A stretch of DNA of 64,000 nt from assembly GCF_017569925.1 (NCBI RefSeq), contig NZ_CP050854.1:4526001-4590000 (forward strand), written 5' to 3'. Positions within the stretch are counted from its first letter, which is position 1; every line of letters starts with the position of its first letter. The DNA comes from Brenneria izadpanahii (GTDB lineage: Bacteria > Pseudomonadota > Gammaproteobacteria > Enterobacterales > Enterobacteriaceae). A program made the translations under genes and the position numbers. The notes beneath the pieces were generated by a model, which did no database searches, was not told where the DNA came from, and worked only from the letters and a program-made list of their open reading frames with translations. This document shows, in pieces, positions 45,505-55,726 of this stretch.

Positions 45505-45891
45505 TTATTCGGCGGTCACGCCGGGATCGATCTTCTCATCCGCAGACGTAATTCCCAGCTGGCTTAGCGTGGTCGACACGCCAACTCTCAGAATATGAGC
45601 GATCAGTTTATCTCTTTCCGTTTCAGAGAGTTGATCATAAATCTGCATCCAGATAGTCAGCGTGGCGGGCTGTTTCCCTGAATATGACGGAGAGTCGCTT
45701 TCAAGTAATAACAATTTTTTTACCGTGTCGGGAAGACTATGAATCGAATACTCGACGCCTCTCCCCTGAATCCCCCGACGACGGCGCTTCTCCCAACCAT
45801 CTTCACGAGCGCGCTTATTTAATCCCTGCCTTGATTTAGGAAGTCCGCCGACGCCAACCAGTTCATTGGTAGCAAACCACTCTTTTTTCAT
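45505..45891 (-). CDS. YfeC-like regulator with Mu-type HTH (copy 2)
   Basis: 128 residues, MKKEWFATNELVGVGGLPKS, clearly paralogous to the copy at 44865-45236; the HTH halves are nearly identical, the linkers and C-termini diverged (LSETERDKLIAHILRVGVST). It is divergent from the Ner-like gene sfsB across a 186-base region with two long inverted repeats, the same layout as a phage Mu repressor/ner switch. The 268-base gap between the two copies holds no other gene I can support. Confidence 0.75.
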   Translation of the reverse strand: MKKEWFATNELVGVGGLPKSRQGLNKRAREDGWEKRRRRGIQGRGVEYSIHSLPDTVKKLLLLESDSPSYSGKQPATLTIWMQIYDQLSETERDKLIAHILRVGVSTTLSQLGITSADEKIDPGVTAE

Positions 45892-45959
45892 AGCTTTTCA
45901 TCCTGATAGTGCCATTCCTAACAAAAACGAGGTTAATTGGAATTTTTTTGAGAAATTTA

Positions 45960-46024
45960 TAGGAAATTGATGCTATATTATTTCCTAATAATCATGTCAT
46001 GTTAGCTTGGCATATAACTAACAT
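45960..46024. promoter_or_regulatory. two inverted repeats between the YfeC-like gene and sfsB
   Basis: TAGGAAAT (45960-45967) and ATTTCCTA (45980-45987) are perfect inverted arms 12 bases apart; ATGTTAG (45999-46005) and CTAACAT (46018-46024) form a second pair, also with a 12-base spacer. Both lie in an AT-rich divergent promoter region and look like dimer operators. Confidence 0.6.
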
Positions 46025-46077
46025 CCGTTATTTATACCACTAATGAACAGTCGTCTTATAGCAATAAGGGAAGGATT

Positions 46078-46359
46078 ATGACTTTAAGGAAACATGACTG
46101 GCATCCCGCTGATATCATTGCCGCTTTGCGCAAAAAAGGCACAACGCTGGCTGCGGTATCCCGCGCTGCCGGGTTAAGCTCATCAACGCTGGCTAATGCG
46201 CTTTCACGTCCGTGGCCTAAAGGGGAGTGGTTGATAGCCGATGCACTGGGCGTTCATCCATCAGAGATCTGGCCAAGCCGCTACTACGATCCGGAAACCA
46301 ACGAGCTTATTGACAGAAAAAAGCTTATCCGCCCCAATGAAAAGAAGAGCCGGAGATAA
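46078..46359 (+). CDS. sfsB: Ner-like DNA-binding protein SfsB (Nlp)
   Basis: 93-residue phage-Ner-type HTH protein: DWHPADIIAALRKKGTTLAA, SSSTLANALSRPWPKGE and IWPSRYYDPETNELIDR match E. coli SfsB, which is linked to maltose metabolism. It is near ispB as in E. coli but two paralogous regulators are inserted between them. AAGGGAAGG precedes the ATG. Confidence 0.92.
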   Translation: MTLRKHDWHPADIIAALRKKGTTLAAVSRAAGLSSSTLANALSRPWPKGEWLIADALGVHPSEIWPSRYYDPETNELIDRKKLIRPNEKKSRR

Positions 46360-46372
46360 AATCTCCGGCTCT
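46346..46372. terminator. hairpin between sfsB and mdh
   Basis: AGAGCCGGAGAT and ATCTCCGGCTCT form a 12-bp perfect stem overlapping the sfsB stop codon; no long T tract, but the convergent position suggests a shared terminator. Confidence 0.6.
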
Positions 46373-46400
46373 GAATTCGTGATGGTAAAAACAGGAGCGT

Positions 46401-47342
46401 TTATTGGCCCTTAACGAAAGACTCGCCTAATTCGATATCCTGATTAAGCGTATCCAGCATATTTTTAAGCGCTTCTTGTTCAAACGCACTTAAAACGCCG
46501 ATGTCTTTACGTTCAACGATGCCATTTTTACCCAACAGCACCGGCTGCGCAAAGAAACGGGCATATTGGCCATCGCTTTCGACATAAGAACATTCAACAA
46601 CGCCGTCGTCACCCAGCAACGCGCGCGTTAATGACAGGCAGAACCGCGCCGCAGCCTGTCCCATTGACAGAGTTGCCGACCCGCCGCCAGCTTTTGCTTC
46701 CACGACTTCCGTACCCGCATTCTGGATACGTTTGGTCAAATCGGCGACTTCCTGGTCGCTGAAGCCGATCCCCGGCACCTGCGACAGCAGCGGGAGGATC
46801 GTCACGCCGGAGTGCCCGCCGATAACCGGTACGTTGATATCTTCCGGCAGTTTGCCTTTGAGTTCGGCGACGAAGGTATTGGAACGGATAATATCCAGCG
46901 TGGTCACGCCGAATAGCTTATTTTTATCGTATACGCCGGCCTTTTTAAGTACCTCGGCCGCAATGGCGACAGTCGTATTGACTGGATTGGTGATAATACC
47001 GATACAGGCCTGCGGGCTGGTATTGGCGATTTGCTCGACCAGATTACGGACGATACCCGCATTAACATTGAACAGATCTGAACGATCCATTCCCGGCTTA
47101 CGGGCTACTCCGGCGGATATCAACACAATATCCGCCCCTACCAGCGCTGGAGTTGCATCAGGACCACAGTAACCTTTGGTTTTTACTGCGGTAGGAATAT
47201 GGCTCAGATCGACAGCCACCCCCGGCGTCACCGGCGCGATGTCATAAAGAGATAATTCTGAACCTGAAGGAAGCTGGGTTTTGAGGAGGAGAGCAAGGGC
47301 CTGACCAATGCCGCCTGCCGCACCAAGAACTGCAACTTTCAT
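46401..47342 (-). CDS. mdh: malate dehydrogenase
   Basis: NAD-dependent TCA enzyme, 313 residues: [14 protein letters not shown] nucleotide fold (7-20), substrate Arg residues in [14 protein letters not shown], catalytic His in [14 protein letters not shown] (near 177). Divergent from argR, the conserved enterobacterial arrangement. Confidence 0.98.
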   Translation of the reverse strand: MKVAVLGAAGGIGQALALLLKTQLPSGSELSLYDIAPVTPGVAVDLSHIPTAVKTKGYCGPDATPALVGADIVLISAGVARKPGMDRSDLFNVNAGIVRNLVEQIANTSPQACIGIITNPVNTTVAIAAEVLKKAGVYDKNKLFGVTTLDIIRSNTFVAELKGKLPEDINVPVIGGHSGVTILPLLSQVPGIGFSDQEVADLTKRIQNAGTEVVEAKAGGGSATLSMGQAAARFCLSLTRALLGDDGVVECSYVESDGQYARFFAQPVLLGKNGIVERKDIGVLSAFEQEALKNMLDTLNQDIELGESFVKGQ

Positions 47343-48283
<941 letters not shown>

Positions 48284-48291
48284 CGGAAACA

Positions 48292-48318
48292 AAACCCGCA
48301 TTATCCCGATGCGGGTTG
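48292..48318. terminator. shared terminator of argR and tsaD
   Basis: AACCCGCA / TGCGGGTT stem between the convergent genes; T-rich on the minus side (TTTTG). Confidence 0.7.
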
Positions 48319-48327
48319 ATTAACGGC

Positions 48328-49344
48328 TCAGATGGCAGGTAATTCAGCCAACGGCCAGCGCGGGCGCACCGTTACGCCCAGATCCTGCGTTTCCCCCTGC
48401 TGTTGCAGGCGGATCGCCCCCGCATAGGCGATCATCGCGCCGTTGTCCGTACAAAACTCGGGGCGGGCATAAAATACCGAGCCCCCCCGGTTTGCCATCA
48501 TCTCGCCCAGACGTTGACGCAGCGTACGGTTAGCGCTTACTCCCCCCGCCATCACCAGCCTTTTGAAGCCGGTTTCATCCAGCGCGCGGCGACATTTAAT
48601 CGCCAGCGTATCCACGACGGCGTCTTCGAAAGCGCGCGCAATATCCGCCCGCGTCTGTTCATCGTCGCCATTGCTGCGGATCGTATTGGCGGCAAACGTT
48701 TTCAGGCCGGAGAAACTGAAATCCAGCCCGGGACGATCGGTCATGGGGCGCGGGAAAGTAAAGCGCGCGGCGTTCCCGGTCTGAGCCATTTTTGACAGCA
48801 TCGGTCCGCCGGGGTAATCCAATCCCAGTAATTTTGCCGTTTTATCAAACGCTTCGCCCGCCGCATCATCAATGGACTCCCCAAGCAACCGATACTCGCC
48901 GATGCCGGTTACGCTGATTAGCTGCGTATGCCCGCCGGAAACCAGCAATGCGACAAAAGGAAATTCGGGGGGATTGTCTTCCAGCATGGGCGCTAATAGA
49001 TGCCCCTCCATGTGATGCACCGCGACGGCGGGAACATTCCAGGCAAACGCCAATGCCCGGCCGACGGTGGCCCCGACCAATAACGCGCCCACCAGACCCG
49101 GACCGGATGTATAGGCGACGCCGTCAATGTCGCCGGCCTTTAAATTCGCTTCGCGCAGCGCAGCCTGGATCAACGGTACGGTTTTACGAACGTGATCGCG
49201 GGAAGCCAGTTCAGGAACGACACCGCCGTAATCGGCATGGAGTTTTATCTGACTGTACAACTGATTGGCGACCAAACCGGCCTGAGTGTCATAAATGGCA
49301 ATTCCGGTTTCATCGCAGGATGTTTCGATACCCAATACGCGCAT
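48328..49344 (-). CDS. tsaD: tRNA threonylcarbamoyltransferase subunit TsaD
   Basis: Transfers the threonylcarbamoyl group to A37 of ANN-decoding tRNAs with TsaB/TsaE. 338 residues, ASKHA fold, metal-binding HHMEGH (His111, His115), GIETSCDET at the start and [12 protein letters not shown] near the C-terminus. Divergent from rpsU as in E. coli. Confidence 0.98.
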   Translation of the reverse strand: MRVLGIETSCDETGIAIYDTQAGLVANQLYSQIKLHADYGGVVPELASRDHVRKTVPLIQAALREANLKAGDIDGVAYTSGPGLVGALLVGATVGRALAFAWNVPAVAVHHMEGHLLAPMLEDNPPEFPFVALLVSGGHTQLISVTGIGEYRLLGESIDDAAGEAFDKTAKLLGLDYPGGPMLSKMAQTGNAARFTFPRPMTDRPGLDFSFSGLKTFAANTIRSNGDDEQTRADIARAFEDAVVDTLAIKCRRALDETGFKRLVMAGGVSANRTLRQRLGEMMANRGGSVFYARPEFCTDNGAMIAYAGAIRLQQQGETQDLGVTVRPRWPLAELPAI

Positions 49345-49473
49345 TGCTGTTCCTACTTTAATTACGGTACAAGCCGGGGTTGAATGCAGCTTGCTTCATG
49401 CGGCGGATAGTCTACCATAAGCCCCCCGGTTTCCGCGCTGGCGGAGGTTGGGTGTTTTATGATCGTCCAGCCC

Positions 49474-49503
49474 TTTACAAGGGGCCCCTGTTTGCAGTAG
49501 AAT
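49474..49503 (+). promoter_or_regulatory. rpsU operon promoter
   Basis: -35 TTTACA (49474-49479), 18-base spacer, -10 TAGAAT (49498-49503), 68 bases before rpsU; main promoter candidate of the macromolecular synthesis operon. Confidence 0.6.
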
Positions 49504-49558
49504 TCCGCACCATTTTGAAAAGGCTGGCACAAGGCCAGCGGCAAACCGAATTTATTGA

Positions 49559-49786
<228 letters not shown>

Positions 49787-49922
49787 TTTTAGGAGGTTTT
49801 CCTCCACCGCGTGATTAATCCGCAGACTTAGTAGTTGCATACGAAGGCCGTGCTTTCCGAAAGGAATGCGCGGCTTGCTGTCGTTTATAAGCTGTCGTTC
49901 ATAAGTTAAGAAACAGGGGCTT

Positions 49923-51677
49923 ATGGCTGGACGAATTCCACGCGTATTTATCAATGATCTGCTGGCTCGCACCGACATCGTCGATCTCATAGATGCGCGC
50001 GTCAAACTGAAAAAGCAGGGCAAGAATTATCATGCGTGCTGTCCGTTCCATCACGAAAAAACCCCCTCATTTACCGTAAACGGTGACAAACAGTTCTATC
50101 ACTGTTTTGGTTGTGGCGCTCATGGCAACGCCATTGACTTTTTAATGAATTACGATCGTCTCGATTTCGTTGAAAGCATTGAAGAATTGGCTGCCATCTA
50201 TGGTCTTGAAGTGCCGTATGAAAGCGGTACCGGACCAACCCAGCTTGAACGCCATCAACGACAAAGCCTGTATGAACTGATGGGACAACTGAGCGAGTTC
50301 TATCAACAGGCGCTTAGCCAGCCTGCCGGCGCGCCGGCGTTACATTATCTGCAACAACGCGGACTGAGCGCCGAAGTAATTAGTCATTTTGCTATTGGTT
50401 TCGCACCGTCCGGCTGGGACAACGTTTTAAAACGTTTCGGGCGTAACAATGATGACCGCAGCACATTGAACGATGCCGGCATGTTGGTGACTAATGAGCA
50501 AGGCCGTACATATGACCGCTTTCGGGAGCGGGTCATGTTCCCCATCCGGGATAAACGGGGACGGGTTATTGCCTTTGGCGGTCGGGTATTGGGCGATGGC
50601 GTGCCGAAATATCTGAACTCGCCGGAAACTGAAATTTTTCATAAAGGCCGTCAGCTCTATGGCCTGTATGAAGCACAGCAGAACCATCCGGAACTAAAGC
50701 GGCTGCTGGTGGTTGAAGGGTATATGGATGTGGTTGCCCTGGCGCAGTTTGGTATTGATTATGCGGTTGCGTCGCTGGGAACCTCCACGACGGCCGATCA
50801 TATTCAGTTGCTGTTCCGCGCCACAGACCAGGTCGTCTGCTGTTATGACGGCGACCGCGCCGGACGAGAGGCGGCATGGCGCGCGCTGGAAACTGCGCTA
50901 CCCTATTTAAACGACGGTCGCCAGTTACGCTTTATATTTTTACCTGAAGGGGAAGACCCCGACACGCTGGTTCGTAAAGAAGGCAAAGATAGCTTTGAGC
51001 AGCGGATGGAGCAGGCTCTGCCGCTGTCGCAGTTTCTGTTTGAAACGCTGCAACAGCAGGTGGACATGAGTTCGCCCGATGGGCGCGCTAAGCTCAGCAC
51101 CCTGGCTCTGCCCTTGATTGGTCAGGTTCCAGGTGAAACATTGCGCTTATATTTACGTCAGCAGTTGGGTAACAAACTTGGGATTCTGGATGACAGCCAG
51201 CTTGACCGGCTGTTGCCAAAAGTGGCCGAACATGCTCAAGCATACCAGCCGCCCCAGCTAAAAGTCACAACTATGCGTATACTTATAGGGCTATTAGTTC
51301 AGAACCCAAGGCTTTCAGCGGAAGTACCGGAACTGACGCTGGAAGGAATAGAAGAGAGCAAAGTGGCCGGTCTGAGCCTGTTTCAGGATCTGGTAAAAAC
51401 CTGTAACGCCAGCCCGGGAATGAATATGGGTTTGCTGCTTGAAAAATATCGAGACAGTAAATACCGGAAGCAGCTTGAAACTATGGCTTCCTGGAACCAT
51501 ATGATCGAAGAAGACGAACTGGACGATAAGTTCAGAATAAGCCTGGCGGAGCTCTACGATCAACTGTTGAGACAGCGTCAGGAAACATTGATTGCCCGTG
51601 AAAGAACCCATGGGCTGAACGCCAAAGAAAAAAAAGAACTTTGGTCACTGCAACTGGCTTTAACCAGAAAAAACTGA
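49923..51677 (+). CDS. dnaG: DNA primase
   Basis: 584 residues. Zinc-binding domain with Cys40/His43 in CCPFHHEKTPSF and CFGCGAHG (Cys61, Cys64), TOPRIM domain (VVEGYMDVVALAQFG, CYDGDRAGREAAW) and C-terminal DnaB-interacting helices. Makes RNA primers at the replication fork. Confidence 0.97.
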   Translation: MAGRIPRVFINDLLARTDIVDLIDARVKLKKQGKNYHACCPFHHEKTPSFTVNGDKQFYHCFGCGAHGNAIDFLMNYDRLDFVESIEELAAIYGLEVPYESGTGPTQLERHQRQSLYELMGQLSEFYQQALSQPAGAPALHYLQQRGLSAEVISHFAIGFAPSGWDNVLKRFGRNNDDRSTLNDAGMLVTNEQGRTYDRFRERVMFPIRDKRGRVIAFGGRVLGDGVPKYLNSPETEIFHKGRQLYGLYEAQQNHPELKRLLVVEGYMDVVALAQFGIDYAVASLGTSTTADHIQLLFRATDQVVCCYDGDRAGREAAWRALETALPYLNDGRQLRFIFLPEGEDPDTLVRKEGKDSFEQRMEQALPLSQFLFETLQQQVDMSSPDGRAKLSTLALPLIGQVPGETLRLYLRQQLGNKLGILDDSQLDRLLPKVAEHAQAYQPPQLKVTTMRILIGLLVQNPRLSAEVPELTLEGIEESKVAGLSLFQDLVKTCNASPGMNMGLLLEKYRDSKYRKQLETMASWNHMIEEDELDDKFRISLAELYDQLLRQRQETLIARERTHGLNAKEKKELWSLQLALTRKN

Positions 51678-51832
51678 TTACCGAGGCTTAATTGCCGATA
51701 AATAGCAAGGTAGAACCTTGTCAAGAGCCGCTACAGGGTCCGCGGCGATTAGAAAAAAAGCCCTAATGCTATTGTTGGCGAATGACGCCGACCAACACCA
51801 ACCCAAATACTCTGAAGTGTGGATACCGTCTT

Positions 51833-53671
51833 ATGGAGCAAAACCCGCAGTCACAGCTAAAGCTACTTGTCACCCGTGGTAAGGAGCAAGGCTACCTGAC
51901 CTATGCCGAGGTCAATGACCATCTGCCGGAAGATATCATCGACTCCGACCAGATCGAAGACATCATCCAGATGATTAACGACATGGGCATCCAGGTGATG
52001 GAAGAAGCGCCGGATGCAGATGATCTATTACTGGCAGAAAATACCAACGACGCGGATGAAGACGCGGCAGAGGCTGCTGCTCAGGTGTTATCCAGCGTTG
52101 AATCGGAAATCGGCCGTACGACCGATCCGGTTCGTATGTACATGCGTGAAATGGGTACCGTTGAATTGCTGACGCGCGAAGGCGAGATCGATATCGCCAA
52201 GCGTATCGAAGACGGTATCAATCAGGTTCAGTGTTCCGTTGCCGAATACCCGGAAGCGATTACCTATCTGCTGGAACAGTACGATCGCGTCGAAGCGGGC
52301 GAAAGCCGCTTATCCGATCTGATTACCGGATTCGTCGATCCCAACGCGGAAGAAGATATCGCGCCGACCGCCACCCATGTCGGCTCCGAGCTTGCCGGCG
52401 AAGATCTCGATGACGATGATGACGAAGAAGATGACGAAGACGACGCTGATGATGACAACAGCATCGATCCTGAACTGGCTCGTCAGAAATTTACTGAACT
52501 GCGTGAACAATACGAAACGACGCGTCAGATCATCAAGACCTACGGCCGCAGTCACGCTAAGTCGGCTCAGGAAATTCTGAATCTGTCCGAAGTCTTCAAA
52601 CAGTTCCGCTTAGTGCCGAAACAGTTCGATTTCCTGGTTAACAGCATGCGTTCAATGATGGACCGCGTGCGTACTCAGGAACGTCTGATCATGAAGCTGT
52701 GCGTTGAACAGTGCAAAATGCCGAAGAAAAACTTCGTCACCCTGTTCTCCGGCAATGAAACCAGCGACTCCTGGTTTACTGCGGCGATAGCCATGGCCAA
52801 GCCGTGGTCTGAAAAGCTGAACGTCGTGGAAGAAGACGTTAAGCGCAGCCTGCAGAAATTGCATCAGATTGAAGAAGAAACCGGTCTGACGATCGAACAG
52901 GTCAAAGACATCAACCGTCGTATGTCGATCGGCGAAGCGAAAGCCCGCCGCGCGAAAAAAGAGATGGTTGAAGCGAACCTGCGTCTGGTTATTTCTATCG
53001 CCAAGAAATACACCAACCGCGGCTTGCAGTTCCTTGACCTGATTCAGGAAGGGAACATCGGTCTGATGAAAGCGGTGGACAAGTTTGAATATCGCCGCGG
53101 TTATAAGTTCTCGACCTATGCAACCTGGTGGATCCGTCAGGCAATTACCCGTTCCATCGCCGACCAGGCGCGCACCATCCGTATTCCGGTGCATATGATT
53201 GAAACCATCAACAAACTCAATCGTATTTCCCGCCAGATGTTGCAGGAAATGGGCCGCGAGCCGACGCCGGAAGAACTGGCCGAACGGATGCTAATGCCGG
53301 AAGATAAAATCCGCAAAGTGCTGAAGATCGCCAAAGAGCCGATTTCGATGGAAACGCCGATTGGCGATGATGAAGATTCGCATCTGGGCGACTTTATCGA
53401 AGACACCACGCTGGAACTGCCGCTGGATTCCGCAACGTCGGAAAGCCTGCGTTCGGCGACGCACGACGTGTTGGCCGGCCTGACCGCGCGTGAAGCGAAA
53501 GTGCTGCGTATGCGTTTTGGTATTGATATGAATACCGACCATACGCTGGAAGAAGTCGGTAAACAGTTTGATGTTACCCGCGAACGTATTCGCCAGATCG
53601 AAGCGAAAGCGTTGCGTAAGCTGCGTCATCCAAGCCGCTCGGAAGTGCTGCGCAGTTTCCTGGACGATTAA
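51833..53671 (+). CDS. rpoD: RNA polymerase sigma-70 factor RpoD
   Basis: 612 residues from [20 protein letters not shown]; an in-frame ATG 17 codons earlier lacks family similarity. Region 1.1, region 1.2, a non-conserved domain with an Asp/Glu run (52401-52460), regions 2.1-2.4 ([19 protein letters not shown] core, [20 protein letters not shown]), 3 and 4.2 HTH ([21 protein letters not shown]). Housekeeping sigma factor, end of the operon. Confidence 0.98.
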   Translation: MEQNPQSQLKLLVTRGKEQGYLTYAEVNDHLPEDIIDSDQIEDIIQMINDMGIQVMEEAPDADDLLLAENTNDADEDAAEAAAQVLSSVESEIGRTTDPVRMYMREMGTVELLTREGEIDIAKRIEDGINQVQCSVAEYPEAITYLLEQYDRVEAGESRLSDLITGFVDPNAEEDIAPTATHVGSELAGEDLDDDDDEEDDEDDADDDNSIDPELARQKFTELREQYETTRQIIKTYGRSHAKSAQEILNLSEVFKQFRLVPKQFDFLVNSMRSMMDRVRTQERLIMKLCVEQCKMPKKNFVTLFSGNETSDSWFTAAIAMAKPWSEKLNVVEEDVKRSLQKLHQIEEETGLTIEQVKDINRRMSIGEAKARRAKKEMVEANLRLVISIAKKYTNRGLQFLDLIQEGNIGLMKAVDKFEYRRGYKFSTYATWWIRQAITRSIADQARTIRIPVHMIETINKLNRISRQMLQEMGREPTPEELAERMLMPEDKIRKVLKIAKEPISMETPIGDDEDSHLGDFIEDTTLELPLDSATSESLRSATHDVLAGLTAREAKVLRMRFGIDMNTDHTLEEVGKQFDVTRERIRQIEAKALRKLRHPSRSEVLRSFLDD

Positions 53672-53700
53672 TTCATTTTTTAATGATTAACGCCGCTGAA

Positions 53701-53729
53701 ATAACCCCGGACCACCGGGGTTATTTTTT
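53701..53729. terminator. terminator after rpoD
   Basis: ATAACCCCGG, loop ACCA, CCGGGGTTAT and TTTTTT on the plus strand. Confidence 0.9.
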
Positions 53730-53764
53730 ACCGGCTGCCCGCCGCCAATGCGTTGCTGCCGTTT

Positions 53765-54262
53765 TTATCCGCCGCCGCGCAATGCCTGATAAAGCGTCTG
53801 ATAAGATTCGACCAGCGATTCCAGCGTCGCACGGTTCAATCCGCTGGGGTTAGGCAGCACCCAAACCTGAGTTTTCCCGATCGTCAACGATTGACGCCCC
53901 CAGGCGACTTTCTTGATGCCAAAAGCCTGACTGAACGCCTGCTTGCCCAATACCGCAAGAGCCTGAGGCTGGTAACGCCGCATCTTCTCAAGAATGGCCT
54001 CGCCGCCCTGCAACAGTTCATTCCGTTTCAATTCGCTCGCCTCTACCGTCGGCCGCTCCACCAGCATGGTAATGCCGCATCCGGTATCCAACAAATGCCG
54101 TTCTTCTTCAGGCTTGAGCAATCGTTCGGTAAATCCTGCCTGATGGATCACTTTCCAGAATCGATTGTTCGAGTTGGCGAAATGATAACCGTGATGAGCG
54201 GTCGATAATCCCGGATTGATACCGCAGAAAACGACCTTAAGATTGGTTGCCAAAATATCCAT
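53765..54262 (-). CDS. mug: G/U mismatch-specific DNA glycosylase Mug
   Basis: 165 residues; removes uracil and ethenocytosine opposite G. The active-site [16 protein letters not shown] and [10 protein letters not shown] motifs identify the family. Convergent with rpoD, then ileX, the same order as E. coli. Confidence 0.95.
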   Translation of the reverse strand: MDILATNLKVVFCGINPGLSTAHHGYHFANSNNRFWKVIHQAGFTERLLKPEEERHLLDTGCGITMLVERPTVEASELKRNELLQGGEAILEKMRRYQPQALAVLGKQAFSQAFGIKKVAWGRQSLTIGKTQVWVLPNPSGLNRATLESLVESYQTLYQALRGGG

Positions 54263-54392
54263 GACATGACGTCCCCTTTACGGCGCACTTTCCGTTGTTA
54301 TCGCAAAATCTGACAATAATAACAATAAGCTATCCTGCATAGAAAACAGACATCCGGCCGCACAGCTATAGACCTCCCCCCACAGATTACCG

Positions 54393-54398
54393 TATAAT
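54393..54398 (+). promoter_or_regulatory. -10 element of tRNA-Ile2
   Basis: A perfect TATAAT 12 bases before the tRNA, followed by a GC-rich discriminator. No good -35 is visible. Confidence 0.55.
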
Positions 54399-54410
54399 CG
54401 TCGCCCGTCC

Positions 54411-54486
54411 GGCCCCTTAGCTCAGTGGTTAGAGCAGTCGACTCATAATCGATTGGTCGTTGGTTCAAACCCAACAGGGGCCACCA
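54411..54486 (+). tRNA. ileX: tRNA-Ile2 (CAT, lysidine-modified), prophage target
   Basis: A 76-base cloverleaf with GGCCCCT acceptor, anticodon loop CTCATAA, T arm TTGGTTCAAACCCAA and encoded CCA. It matches E. coli ileX, not elongator Met (the acceptor starts GGCCCC and the mug neighbour is the ileX context). Prophage genes begin directly downstream, so its 3' end is the probable attachment site. Confidence 0.93.
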
Positions 54487-54512
54487 AATTTTATCTTTAA
54501 AATCATGAAATT

Positions 54513-54540
54513 AAGCCACTTTTAAACAAGTGGCTTTTTA
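54513..54540 (+). terminator. terminator after ileX
   Basis: AAGCCACTT / AAGTGGCTT stem followed by TTTTTA, 27 bases after the tRNA. Just beyond it TGGCAGCA occurs twice with an 11-base period (about 54554-54572), possibly integrase arm sites. Confidence 0.85.
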
Positions 54541-54636
54541 GTATCTAAATGCCAGTGGCAGCAAAATGGCAGCAGAGTATCTATTAAGATATCTAGAAAA
54601 TAAAAATTACAGCAATCTGAAGAGGGATTTTTCAAC

Positions 54637-54681
54637 ATGGCAATGACAAAATGTAAAGAGTGTAAAAAAAGAGGTTTCTAA
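54637..54681 (+). pseudogene. truncated zinc-ribbon ORF (14 codons)
   Basis: MAMTKCKECKKRGF and stop, with AGAGGG ten bases before the ATG. The Cys-x-x-Cys start is the usual N-terminus of small zinc-ribbon proteins common on mobile elements. It breaks off exactly where the tRNA-Gln-like 3' half begins, so this is a recombination junction. Confidence 0.5.
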
Positions 54682-54720
54682 TTCAGGCATTTCTAGGCTC
54701 GAATCCTAGCACCCCAGCCA
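54673..54720 (+). tRNA. 3' half of a tRNA-Gln-like gene (partial, anticodon CTA)
   Basis: From the anticodon loop TTCTAAT onward the segment aligns with enterobacterial tRNA-Gln: anticodon-stem 3' strand TCAGG, variable CATTT, T stem CTAGG/CCTAG with loop CTCGAAT, acceptor CACCCCA, G and CCA. The 5' half is absent, replaced by the zinc-ribbon ORF. The anticodon position reads CTA, which would pair with amber UAG, but the molecule cannot fold. A phage attachment core or a remnant of a phage tRNA are the likely origins. Confidence 0.65.
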
Positions 54721-54796
54721 AATAAAACTGATAAAACGGCAAGAAACGGGGCGACATAGTGGTGAAAGCTATTTTTATAAAAAAATCCCTAGATGC

Positions 54797-55555
54797 TCAT
54801 CTGAAGAGCCTAGCTTGCTGCTGATTTACACTGCCAACATATGAAGCAATGCCTTTACGTTCATGCTCATTCTCGCTTTTGGCATAGGCGATCAAAAATT
54901 CAACAATCCTCGCAGCTGAAACCTTCAAGTTGTTATTAGATAGTTCTAAATTGAAAACTTTGATTTTCTGTGACGGCGGTTGCGTTTTTGTAGTATTTAC
55001 CTCATAACGAGATTTTTTCAGAGCTTTCAGTAAGTTATTGAAGTTAAATACTAATACATCAATATCGGTAGATGAAATAATAATATCATCCATATAAACA
55101 GATACAATAACCTGCCCCTTTTTGACCATGGCGTTCAAGGTACTACCAGCAAATGATCTGTGTAAACATAGTGTTGCTAATATCGGAGACTGGGGATACC
55201 CATAAGGAATAGCGAATTTTTGACCATCAGAGGAAGGAATCCTAACTGTAGAAAGTTTAGCGATTCTCCTTGCTTCGTTATATGGAAAGAAAAGCTTTAG
55301 CTCTCGCGTTACCCGGCTTTGACTCGTTGAATCAAAAAAGCTTTTTATATCGATCAAGGCGAAAAAGTTACTGTTGATATGCTTTCTTGCGGCAGCAACA
55401 TGCCCACCATCTCTCATATGGTAATAATATAACGGTGGTATCCATTTGTTTCTTATTTGTTCATGTAATGACTTGCCAAAGATAGCTGTTTCCTGAGATG
55501 GTATATAAACCCATTTATTTTTTTTCAGTTTGAATTTATGTTCCCAAGTTCCCAT
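54797..55555 (-). CDS. small reverse transcriptase, unassigned group (defence-type candidate)
   Basis: 252 residues with the RT core in order: motif A FALIDIKSFFDS (65-76, Asp69), motif B IPYGYPQSPILATL (116-129), motif C YMDD (154-157), motif D/E EVNTTKTQPP and NLELSNNNLKVS, and a short thumb-like end GIASYVGSVNQQQARLF. No maturase, endonuclease, retron VTG or DGR motif is seen, which points to the unknown-group/DRT-like RTs of prophages. Its ATG lies inside the end of a 56-codon ORF (20-base overlap) and lacks a good ribosome binding site, suggesting coupled translation. A structured RNA precedes the unit. RTs of defence systems are often longer, so a lost C-terminal part is possible. Confidence 0.85.
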   Translation of the reverse strand: MGTWEHKFKLKKNKWVYIPSQETAIFGKSLHEQIRNKWIPPLYYYHMRDGGHVAAARKHINSNFFALIDIKSFFDSTSQSRVTRELKLFFPYNEARRIAKLSTVRIPSSDGQKFAIPYGYPQSPILATLCLHRSFAGSTLNAMVKKGQVIVSVYMDDIIISSTDIDVLVFNFNNLLKALKKSRYEVNTTKTQPPSQKIKVFNLELSNNNLKVSAARIVEFLIAYAKSENEHERKGIASYVGSVNQQQARLFR

Positions 55556-55706
55556 TCAAAAAATAAGGCCTTTTATACACATAGTTAAGGGCTACGTGAA
55601 TGTAGCTTATGACTTTCTCAGCAAAAGCTATCAATGCATTGAGAAAGACTAAGACTGTAGTGCAAGTCTTAAGCACATCCACTAAGCCAATTTTGCTCTT
55701 TTGCAT
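55536..55706 (-). CDS. 56-residue membrane-protein ORF overlapping the RT start
   Basis: ATG at 55706 with a perfect GGAGGG ribosome binding site seven bases upstream; stop TAA at 55536 inside the RT gene. The product starts MQKSKIGLVDVLKTC, has one hydrophobic helix (about 15-40, TTVLVFLNALIAFAE) and a basic tail KRPYFLNGNLGT. It is too short for a SLATT domain, and I recognise no family. Position and overlap suggest that it is an effector or partner of the RT. Confidence 0.6.
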   Translation of the reverse strand: MQKSKIGLVDVLKTCTTVLVFLNALIAFAEKVISYIHVALNYVYKRPYFLNGNLGT

Positions 55707-55726
55707 AATTGTTCCCTCCGTACAAC

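Noticed and set aside
52401..52460. GAT/GAA-rich low-complexity run
   Set aside because: Acidic non-conserved region of RpoD, normal for the family.
54797..55555. true retron
   Set aside because: The RT lacks the retron VTG motif and no canonical msr/msd with a branching G could be defined; described instead as an unassigned RT with a candidate RNA.
55536..55706. SLATT-domain protein with the RT
   Set aside because: SLATT proteins have two membrane helices and about 150 or more residues; this ORF has 56 residues and one helix.
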